A stretch of 5,208 nucleotides of DNA, taken from the NCBI GenBank assembly GCA_021806055.1, contig JAJZYE010000092.1:1-5208 (forward strand), written 5' to 3'. The translations under genes were made by a program, and so were the position numbers. This DNA comes from Actinomycetes bacterium (GTDB taxonomy: Bacteria > Actinomycetota > Acidimicrobiia > Acidimicrobiales > RAAP-2). A model generated the notes under the pieces. It worked only from the letters and a program-made list of their open reading frames with translations, ran no database searches and was not told where the DNA came from. Below are positions 1 through 4,615 of this stretch, one piece after another. How positions within the stretch are numbered: position 1 is the first letter of the stretch; every line of letters starts with the position of its first letter.

Positions 1-57
1 TGGATCGTGGTCTCACCGCGGCCGCACCCGTCCCATCAGGAGCCGTTGGTCGACTAG
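1..57 (+). CDS. C-terminal end of an unidentified upstream protein (partial)
   Basis: Reading from the first base gives 18 codons ending in TAG at 55-57; the last residues read PHPSHQEPLVD. Sixteen of the 18 codons end in G or C, as in the real genes of this window, while the frame starting at base 3 has clearly weaker third-position bias. A G+C hairpin begins six bases after the stop, which fits a gene end. The tail is too short to assign a family and I do not recognise it. It could be a chance open frame, so the call rests on codon bias and the following hairpin only. Confidence 0.35.
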   Translation, partial: WIVVSPRPHPSHQEPLVD

Positions 58-62
58 GCCCT

Positions 63-75
63 CCCCGCGACGGGG
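63..75 (+). terminator. Terminator-like hairpin after the upstream stop codon
   Basis: CCCCG, loop CGA, CGGGG forms a perfect 5-bp stem. It starts six bases after the TAG at 55-57. No U-tract follows (the next bases are CTGACG), so it is not a classic intrinsic terminator. Such T-less hairpins are often proposed at gene ends in G+C-rich actinobacteria. Function is inferred from position. Confidence 0.33.
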
Positions 76-93
76 CTGACGTGGCCGGGATGC

Positions 94-125
94 GCCGGGG
101 TCCTGATGCTGCGCGGTCCTGATGC
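94..125 (+). repeat. Two-copy 16-bp imperfect tandem repeat inside a hairpin
   Basis: Positions 94-109 and 110-125 match at 13 of 16 bases; the shared core is GGTCCTGATGC. An inverted copy of TCCTGATG (CATCAGGA) lies at 34-41. The repeat is enclosed by a perfect 6-bp inverted pair, CCGGGG at 95-100 and CCCCGG at 125-130. A second small hairpin, GCCGC-GTCGT-GCGGC, follows at 132-146. Together these make 63-146 the most structured part of the intergenic region. This could be a structured 3' UTR or a protein-binding site; no known RNA family is recognised. Confidence 0.45.
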
Positions 126-308
126 CCCGGAGCCGCGTCGTGCGGCCATCGCTCGTGGTTCGCTCTCCTGCGTGAAGGTGGCCGTGTCCGTTGTCGTGGT
201 TGGCTCGGCGGTCGCCGTCGGCGTACGCGCGCCACCAGTGCCACGCGATCGCGGGCGGTGACGGGCGCCGGGGAGACGAGACCGTCGCGGCTGTCGTGTC
301 GTGTCGTC

Positions 309-321
309 GTGTGCACCACAC
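309..321. promoter_or_regulatory. Weak inverted repeat GTGTG-CAC-CACAC
   Basis: A perfect 5-bp dyad with a 3-bp centre lies about 220 bp upstream of mshA. Its TGTG and CACA halves resemble parts of a Rex half-site, but the classic Rex operator spaces TGTGA and TCACA by about six bases, and here the A/T bases and spacing are missing. A different small operator, or chance, is more likely. Confidence 0.18.
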
Positions 322-455
322 TCGCTGGGTCGGGGCTCTCACAGGTGCTCGTCCCGGGCTTCGGGGAGTCGGCTCTGCGCGGCGGCGATGGTGTCGGTGT
401 CCGGGGGGTGGTGCTCTCGTGACGGCGCGCTGGACGCCACGGCACTCACCCGCGG

Positions 456-491
456 CGTCGCGACGGGGTCCGTCGGATAAGGGCTACGACG
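456..491. promoter_or_regulatory. Cluster of CGTCG/CGACG dyads upstream of mshA
   Basis: Four copies of one pentamer in alternating orientation occur at 456-460 (CGTCG), 461-465 (CGACG), 471-475 (CGTCG) and 487-491 (CGACG). They build a perfect 10-bp palindrome at 456-465 and a perfect 6-bp inverted repeat, CGACGG-GGT-CCGTCG, at 461-475. The cluster lies about 50-80 bp upstream of the mshA start, where an activator or repressor could bind. CGTCG is common in such G+C-rich DNA, so chance is a serious alternative. Confidence 0.28.
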
Positions 492-526
492 CGGGGAGGG
501 CTAGGGCACGAACAGCGACCCACCGT

Positions 527-532
527 TAGGCT
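527..532 (+). promoter_or_regulatory. -10 hexamer TAGGCT of a probable leaderless mshA promoter
   Basis: TAGGCT fits the actinobacterial TANNNT -10 pattern and ends six bases before the GTG at 539. With normal -10 to +1 spacing, transcription would begin at the G of that start codon. No Shine-Dalgarno sequence lies in the usual window, and no clear -35 box is seen. The hexamer's TAG is an in-frame stop four codons before the start, so the gene cannot begin further upstream. Confidence 0.6.
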
Positions 533-538
533 GACGCG

Positions 539-1756
539 GTGGCTCGCCTCGCCGTCCTCTCGTATCACACGTCGCCGCTCGCGCAGGCGGGCACCGGCGA
601 CAGTGGTGGCATGAACGTGTACGTGCGCGAGTTGTCGAGCGCGCTGGCCCGCCAGGGTCACGAGGTGGACGTGTTCACTCGTCGTGATCGACCCGACGAG
701 CGCGATGTCGTGGTGGTGGAGCCGGGGTTTCGCGTCCACCACGTGACCGCGGGACCGGCCGCCCCCGTGGTGCGAGAGCAACTGAGTGCGTTCGTCGATG
801 ACTTCACGGACGCCGTGCGCGCCGCCTTTCGCTGCACTGGCGTGCCCGATGTGATCCACGCCAACTACTGGTTGAGCGGACTCGCTGGCCACCGGCTGAA
901 GCACGAGATCCAGGTGCCGCTCATCATGACCTTTCACACGCTCGAACGGGTGAAGGCGGACACCTTTCGTGGCGAGTCGGAGGAACGCGCTCACCAGGAG
1001 GCGGCGATCGTCGCCTGCGCTGACGCGGTGCTGGCGAGTTGCGACGTCGAAGCCGAGCAGTTCGTGCGCTTCTATCACGCGGACGCGTCACGGGTTCGAG
1101 TCGTGGCGCCGGGGGTCCAGCACGCGTTCTTTGCTCCGGGGCATCGCCCTCAGGCCCGTCGCGCGGTAGGCCTGACTGTGGAGGAGCCGCTCCTGCTGTT
1201 CGTCGGCCGCCTGCAGGCGCTGAAGGGCGTCGACCTGGCGTTGGAGACGTTGATCGAGTTGCGCCGACGCGGTGAGCCATCCCAACTGGCGATCGTCGGT
1301 GGCCCGTCGGGCCCGGACGGCCGCGCGACGGTGGCCGCGCTGCACGAGCGCGTGCGCCGCGCCAACGTCATCGATCACGTGCACTTCGTCGCACCCCAGA
1401 GCCATCAACTGTTGTCGACGTGGATGAGGGCCGCGGACGTGACCCTGGTGCCGTCTCGTGCGGAGAGCTTCGGACTCGTGGCCCTGGAGTCGTCGGCGTG
1501 CGGGACGCCCGTCGTCGCCAGCGAGGTCGGTGGGCTCACCACGCTCGTCGAGCCTGGCGTGAACGGGATGCTGATGGCGAGCCGCGATCCGGGATTGTGG
1601 GCTGACGCGGTCGTCTCGATGCTCGATCCCGAGAACGCGACGGTCCTGTCGACGGGGGCGGTGCTGAGCGCACGTCCCTACACCTGGCGCGGCGCCGGTG
1701 AGTCGTTGGCCAGCCTGATCGAGGAGCTGTCCCTCGCCCAGCTGGTGCACTGCTAG
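539..1756 (+). CDS. mshA: D-inositol-3-phosphate glycosyltransferase MshA (GT4 family)
   Basis: MshA carries out the first committed step of mycothiol synthesis, moving GlcNAc from UDP-GlcNAc to inositol 3-phosphate in the cytosol. The 405-residue GT-B protein is close to the usual length of about 420. Residues 10-29 hold the MshA signature HTSPLAQ-x-GTGD-x-GGMNVYV. YWLSG follows at 110-114 and FHTLERVK at 132-139. Against the Corynebacterium glutamicum enzyme, the acceptor-phosphate residues appear as Y110, T134 and R150, but the usual Lys (K78) aligns with R79. The C-terminal half has GRLQALKG (R224, K229) and the E-x7-E motif ESFGLVALE (E309, E317) for the sugar nucleotide. The GTG start is the only one possible after the in-frame TAG at 527. 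It is the first gene of the run, 84 nt ahead of proC. A related GT4 enzyme with another acceptor is the main alternative; the N-terminal signature argues against it. Confidence 0.87.
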   Translation: MARLAVLSYHTSPLAQAGTGDSGGMNVYVRELSSALARQGHEVDVFTRRDRPDERDVVVVEPGFRVHHVTAGPAAPVVREQLSAFVDDFTDAVRAAFRCTGVPDVIHANYWLSGLAGHRLKHEIQVPLIMTFHTLERVKADTFRGESEERAHQEAAIVACADAVLASCDVEAEQFVRFYHADASRVRVVAPGVQHAFFAPGHRPQARRAVGLTVEEPLLLFVGRLQALKGVDLALETLIELRRRGEPSQLAIVGGPSGPDGRATVAALHERVRRANVIDHVHFVAPQSHQLLSTWMRAADVTLVPSRAESFGLVALESSACGTPVVASEVGGLTTLVEPGVNGMLMASRDPGLWADAVVSMLDPENATVLSTGAVLSARPYTWRGAGESLASLIEELSLAQLVHC

Positions 1757-1780
1757 CCCTGGCCGGCGCGCGCCGTGGGG
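1757..1780 (+). terminator. G+C hairpin directly after mshA
   Basis: A perfect 12-bp palindrome CGGCGCGCGCCG (1764-1775) begins seven bases after the mshA stop. As RNA it would fold as CGGC/GCCG with a GCGC loop, and CCC at 1757-1759 could pair with GGG at 1777-1779 around an internal loop. Only a short TT follows, so it is not a classic intrinsic terminator. Its place between mshA and a separate proC promoter suggests a pause or terminator role. Confidence 0.35.
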
Positions 1781-1812
1781 TTCGTCGCGACGCCGTCGTG
1801 GTGTGGGCCCCG

Positions 1813-1826
1813 CGGGTGAGGACCCG
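1813..1826. promoter_or_regulatory. Inverted repeat abutting the proC -10 box
   Basis: CGGGT-GAGG-ACCCG is a perfect 5-bp inverted repeat with a 4-bp centre. It ends one base before the TAGCGT hexamer and so covers the spacer of the proposed proC promoter. A protein bound here would compete with RNA polymerase, which fits a small operator. It could also be a chance G+C dyad. Confidence 0.28.
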
Positions 1827-1827
1827 G

Positions 1828-1833
1828 TAGCGT
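1828..1833 (+). promoter_or_regulatory. -10 hexamer TAGCGT of a probable leaderless proC promoter
   Basis: TAGCGT fits TANNNT and ends seven bases before the ATG at 1841, putting the transcription start at or one base before the start codon. There is no Shine-Dalgarno sequence at normal spacing; the nearest purine run, GAGGA at 1818-1822, is too far upstream. No -35 box is apparent. Confidence 0.58.
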
Positions 1834-1840
1834 ACGGTCG

Positions 1841-2647
1841 ATGGGCTATCGGATCATCATCGTTGGCGGCGGCCGGATGGGGTCCGCGCTCGCCGAGGGA
1901 CTCCTACGAGCGAGGTGGTGCGACCCGGCGGACATGCTCATCATCGAGACGTCGCGCGAGGCGCGCGACGAGCTCGCCCAACGGATCCCCTCCATCGAGA
2001 CCGTGGCGTCCCTCGAACTCGTCCACGTGGACGAGGCGACCGGGGCCGTGCTCTGCGTGAAGCCGGATCAGGCGGAGGGCGCCGCTCGCCTGCTCGCGAC
2101 CGTGGGAGTGGCGCGCGTGCTGTCGGTGGTGGCGGGCCTCTCGTGCGCCCGTGTGGAGGCGACGTTCCCCCGACCCGTGGCCGTGGTGCGGGCGATGCCG
2201 AACACGCCGGTTCTCGTGGGCAAGGGGGCTAGTGCGCTGGCCGGCGGCGCCCACGTCACCAGGGACGATCTCGACTGGGCGGAGTCGATCCTGGGCGCCG
2301 TGGGCGTGGTCGTACGCGTCACCGAGCGGCATCTGGACGCCGTGACCGGGCTGTCCGGCTCGATGCCCGCCTACCTGTACCTGGTGGTGGAGTCCCTGGT
2401 GGAGGCCGGCGTGCACCAGGGCCTGACGCGCGAGGTCGCGCGCCGTTTGGTGTACGCCACCTTCGAGGGATCCGCGGCGCTGCTGACGGCGAGCGGGGAG
2501 AGCCCCGAGTCCCTGCGCGCTCAGGTCACGTCCCCGGGGGGAACGACGGCGGCGGGCCTTCGCGTACTGGAGAACCGGGCGGTACGCGGTGCCGTGCTCG
2601 ACGCCGTCGCCGCGGCGGCCGATCGCAGTCGGAATCTGTCTCGCTGA
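1841..2647 (+). CDS. proC: Pyrroline-5-carboxylate reductase
   Basis: ProC reduces pyrroline-5-carboxylate to L-proline with NAD(P)H, the last step of proline synthesis. The 268-residue length is normal for the family. The N-terminal Rossmann fold shows IIIVGGGRMGSAL (residues 5-17) for the dinucleotide, then CVKPDQ (72-77), SVVAG (95-99) and VRAMPNTPVLVGKG (116-129). The C-terminal dimerisation domain has the P5CR signature: VTGLSGSMPAYLY at 168-180 and VTSPGGTTAAGL at 229-240. The usual SGSGPAY reads SGSMPAY here, a site that varies in the family (E. coli has SGSSPAY). The ATG is the only start after the in-frame TGA at 1817-1819. It follows mshA by 84 nt and precedes rex by 22 nt. A proline gene beside a haem cluster shares only glutamate as precursor, so co-regulation is uncertain. 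Confidence 0.95.
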   Translation: MGYRIIIVGGGRMGSALAEGLLRARWCDPADMLIIETSREARDELAQRIPSIETVASLELVHVDEATGAVLCVKPDQAEGAARLLATVGVARVLSVVAGLSCARVEATFPRPVAVVRAMPNTPVLVGKGASALAGGAHVTRDDLDWAESILGAVGVVVRVTERHLDAVTGLSGSMPAYLYLVVESLVEAGVHQGLTREVARRLVYATFEGSAALLTASGESPESLRAQVTSPGGTTAAGLRVLENRAVRGAVLDAVAAAADRSRNLSR

Positions 2648-2657
2648 GATGCGCCAC

Positions 2658-2663
2658 TAACCT
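2658..2663 (+). promoter_or_regulatory. -10 hexamer TAACCT of a probable leaderless rex promoter
   Basis: TAACCT fits TANNNT and ends six bases before the ATG at 2670, so normal spacing places +1 on the A of ATG. It sits within the 22-nt proC-rex gap. Its TAA is an in-frame stop four codons before rex, ruling out an earlier start. No Shine-Dalgarno and no convincing -35 box are present. This would let rex-hemA-hemC be transcribed independently of proC. Confidence 0.6.
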
Positions 2664-2669
2664 GGGCCT

Positions 2670-3350
2670 ATGGCGGCGCCCCGACTTCGCTCGAGGAGAC
2701 TCTCCGAGCCGACGATCAGCCGGCTTCCCATCTATCAGCGGATCGCGCAGAGTTGGTTGGAGCGCGGTGAGAGCCGCATCGACTCGAGTCGCATCGGCGA
2801 GCTGGCCGGGGTGACGGCCACGACCGTGCGCCGCGATCTCGCCGGTCTGGGCACCCTCGGCACGAGGGGTACCGGCTACGACGTCACGCTCCTCAACGAG
2901 CGAATAGGTGAGGCGCTCGGCCACAACCGTCGCTACACGGTGGCCGTGGTCGGGTTGGGGAACTTGGGCCGCGCTCTCGTGAACTCGTCCAACTTCCTGA
3001 TACGTGGCGCCGTTCTCAGCTCCCTCTACGACGTGGACGCCGACGTGATCGGCTCGACGATCGCGGGGCACGTCGTGCGCGACTTCGCGGGGCCGATCGA
3101 GCAGGCGACCGTGGCCGTGCTGTGCGTGCCGGCGTCGGCGGCCCAGGAGGCGGCAGACCGCCTCGTCGCGGCCGGGATCCACGGGCTGCTCAACTTCGCC
3201 CCCCAAGTGCTGAGTGTGCCGATCGGCACAGCGGTGCACTACGTCGACTTCTCGATCGAGCTGCAGATCTTGATGTACCACCTCAACAACGGCACCGGTC
3301 CGCTGGGTGGTGGCGTGCTCCACTCGCTCGGCCTTTCGGCGGGGACGTAG
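2670..3350 (+). CDS. rex: Redox-sensing transcriptional repressor Rex
   Basis: Rex is a homodimeric repressor that binds DNA when NADH/NAD+ is low and lets go when NADH rises, controlling respiratory and haem genes. The 226-residue protein has a winged-helix domain (about 12-84): ISRLPIYQR at 16-24, recognition region TTVRRDLAGLG at 51-61, then GTRGTGYDV at 64-72. The Rossmann domain follows, with VAVVGLGNLGRAL (91-103) and YDVD (120-123) for NAD(H), and LNFAPQVLSVP (174-184) and VDFSIELQIL (192-201) at the C-terminus. Three usual features differ: the canonical RKD of the recognition helix is RRD, followed by LAGLG; the NY-x-x-F sensor motif reads NSSNF (105-109), losing the Tyr; and a usual GF is GA (113-114). 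The start is fixed by the TAA at 2658. hemA starts two nucleotides after its stop, as in the Streptomyces rex-hemACD operon. Family assignment is firm; the DNA target is not known. Confidence 0.93.
   Translation: MAAPRLRSRRLSEPTISRLPIYQRIAQSWLERGESRIDSSRIGELAGVTATTVRRDLAGLGTLGTRGTGYDVTLLNERIGEALGHNRRYTVAVVGLGNLGRALVNSSNFLIRGAVLSSLYDVDADVIGSTIAGHVVRDFAGPIEQATVAVLCVPASAAQEAADRLVAAGIHGLLNFAPQVLSVPIGTAVHYVDFSIELQILMYHLNNGTGPLGGGVLHSLGLSAGT
3338..3345 (+). promoter_or_regulatory. Weak ribosome-binding site for hemA
   Basis: GGCGGGGA lies inside the end of rex, seven bases before the hemA GTG. It matches the anti-Shine-Dalgarno only partly. With the two-base rex-hemA gap, translation of hemA probably depends in part on ribosomes finishing rex. 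Confidence 0.3.
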
Positions 3351-3352
3351 CG

Positions 3353-4615
3353 GTGGCGCTCATCTCCGTCGGGTTGGATCACGATCACGTGTCCCGCGAC
3401 CTGCTCGAACGGGCCGCCGTGCCCGAGCACGACTGGAGCAAGGTGCTGCGCACACTGGTCGCGCAGCGCAACGTGCACGAGGCCGTCTTCGTGTCGACGT
3501 GCCTGCGCACTGAGGTGGTGGCGACGATTGACCTCTACCACGGCGCGATCGAGGACATCACCGTCACCCTCGCCGAGGTGACGGGGCTCGATCGCGCGCA
3601 GTTCGACAGTCAGTTGACCGTCCACTTCGATCGGGGTGTCGTCACCCACCTCTTCCAGGTGGCGGCTGGTCTGAAGTCCATGGTGCCGGGCGAGTTCGAG
3701 ATTCTCGGCCAGTTGCGTCGCGCGCTGGACGTGGCGAGCGAGGAGCAGACCGTGGGCGGCGAGCTGACGGAACTCTTTCACCGGGCACTGGCCGCGGGGC
3801 GGCGAGTGCGCGCCGAGACCGGGATCGCCCGGGGCACCACCAGCTTCGCGCAGGCCAGCGTGTCGATGGCGCGCGCCGAGCTGGGCGAGAGCCTCGCGGG
3901 TGCAGACGTGCTGGTGGTGGGCGCGGGCCAGCTGGCCACCGGCGTGGCTCGTAGCATGCTCGACCTCGCCCCCGCGGTGGGGACGGTCACGATCGTCAAT
4001 CGCGGCGAGGCGCGGGCCGCGACGCTCGTTCGTTCGCTCGACGATCCTCGAGCCGTGCTCGCGCCCTGGACGTCGCTGGCCGCGCACGCGGTGCGTTCGC
4101 GGTTGATCGTGATGGCGATCGAGGCGACGGCGCCGGTCGTGACGCGCGCGATGCTCGAGGCCACGGCGCACGACGTGATGATCGTGGACCTCGGCGTGCC
4201 GCGCACGGTGGCCGCGGACGCCGCGGCGCTCGCTCGTGTGCGCCTGGTCGGCCTCGAAGAGGTGGGAGAGCGCGTGCGCGAGGCCATCGGGGCGCGCCAG
4301 GGGGAGCTCGACCAGGCACGCGACTTGGTGCGCCTCGACGTGGAGCGCTTCGTCGACGATCAGCGCGCCCGGGGCGCGGCCAGCATCGTTCGCGACTTGC
4401 GCGGGCACTTCGATGAGGTGATTGACGCGGAGCTGGCTCGACGTGAGCACGACCTGGAAACGCTCAGTGAGGCGCAGCGCGACCTGGTGCGCTCCGTGGT
4501 CCGTTCGGTGGTGGCGAAGATCGCCCATCGCCCCACCGTCGTCCTGCGCGACGCGGCGGGGACCGATCAAGGGGCTCGACTCACCGAGGCCACGCGCCAG
4601 TTGTTCGATCTATGA
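3353..4615 (+). CDS. hemA: Glutamyl-tRNA reductase
   Basis: HemA reduces glutamyl-tRNA(Glu) with NADPH to glutamate-1-semialdehyde, the first committed step of C5-pathway tetrapyrrole synthesis. The 420-residue length is typical. The catalytic domain keeps H10, catalytic Cys50 in VSTCLRTE (47-54), H99 and E114 of GE, numbered as in E. coli. The NADPH domain has VLVVGAGQLATG (186-197); the C-terminus is the helical dimerisation domain. Departures from consensus: STCNR is STCLR (L51), GEPQILGQ is GEFEILGQ, and the N-terminal SHRTAP-like motif reads LDHDHVSR. The GTG start aligns with the family's N-terminus (ALISVGLDH) and lies two nucleotides after rex; the same frame stays open back into rex to about 3122, but that part reads as out-of-frame rex. 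hemC overlaps its end by four bases. Regulation by Rex is expected from Streptomyces, though no operator is seen here. Confidence 0.94.
   Translation: MALISVGLDHDHVSRDLLERAAVPEHDWSKVLRTLVAQRNVHEAVFVSTCLRTEVVATIDLYHGAIEDITVTLAEVTGLDRAQFDSQLTVHFDRGVVTHLFQVAAGLKSMVPGEFEILGQLRRALDVASEEQTVGGELTELFHRALAAGRRVRAETGIARGTTSFAQASVSMARAELGESLAGADVLVVGAGQLATGVARSMLDLAPAVGTVTIVNRGEARAATLVRSLDDPRAVLAPWTSLAAHAVRSRLIVMAIEATAPVVTRAMLEATAHDVMIVDLGVPRTVAADAAALARVRLVGLEEVGERVREAIGARQGELDQARDLVRLDVERFVDDQRARGAASIVRDLRGHFDEVIDAELARREHDLETLSEAQRDLVRSVVRSVVAKIAHRPTVVLRDAAGTDQGARLTEATRQLFDL

Larger units (their letters stand above)
58..538. other. Intergenic region with no convincing gene
   Basis: This 481-base stretch holds small hairpins and a tandem repeat near its left end (63-146) and dyads near its right end (456-491). 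Open frames on both strands lack a recognisable domain and have drifting codon bias and Arg/Pro/Ser/Thr-rich translations. I saw no tRNA, RNase P, SRP RNA, tmRNA or recognisable riboswitch core. From about 147 to 455 I see nothing beyond short G+C palindromes expected by chance, apart from a weak dyad at 309-321 and three tandem TGTCG units at 292-306. For a neighbourhood with gaps of -4 to 84 nt, this is long. Confidence 0.6.

Noticed and set aside
150..180. GGTTCG-like T-loop segment suggesting a tRNA
   Set aside because: No paired T-arm, acceptor stem or anticodon arm can be assembled around it.
244..253. Palindrome CGCGATCGCG, resembling the cyanobacterial HIP1 repeat
   Set aside because: I saw no other full-length copy in the window; one such palindrome is expected by chance in G+C-rich DNA, and nothing else here is cyanobacterial.
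292..306. Three tandem TGTCG units
   Set aside because: Too short and too few to call a repeat array, and close to the base composition of the surrounding sequence.
2..445. Minus-strand frame without stops running off the left edge
   Set aside because: The translation is a Pro/Arg/Ser/Thr-rich string with no recognisable motif or fold, and it would overlap the proposed upstream gene end. Absence of stops in one frame is expected where AT-rich stop triplets are rare.
191..529. Plus-strand open frame of 112 codons before mshA
   Set aside because: It needs a TTG start, G+C at third positions falls off through the frame, the product is Arg-rich with no domain, and it runs over the dyad cluster to a stop next to the mshA -10 hexamer.
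850..860. TGTGATCCACG as a Rex half-site match
   Set aside because: It lies inside mshA coding sequence, has only one good half-site, and lacks the spacing of the Rex operator.
3122..3352. Longer N-terminus for hemA starting inside rex
   Set aside because: The extra 77 codons overlap rex and read as Arg/Gly/Pro-rich out-of-frame rex. HemA homology begins at the GTG at 3353, where catalytic residues fall at the same numbers as in E. coli.
3239..4570. A 443-codon open frame on the minus strand opposite hemA
   Set aside because: It is the antisense shadow of hemA: the translation is His/Arg/Ala-rich without a domain, while the + strand frame has full family motifs. Long antisense frames are normal in DNA of this G+C content. 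The same applies to minus-strand frames at 446-1078, 1088-1750 and 2526-3323.
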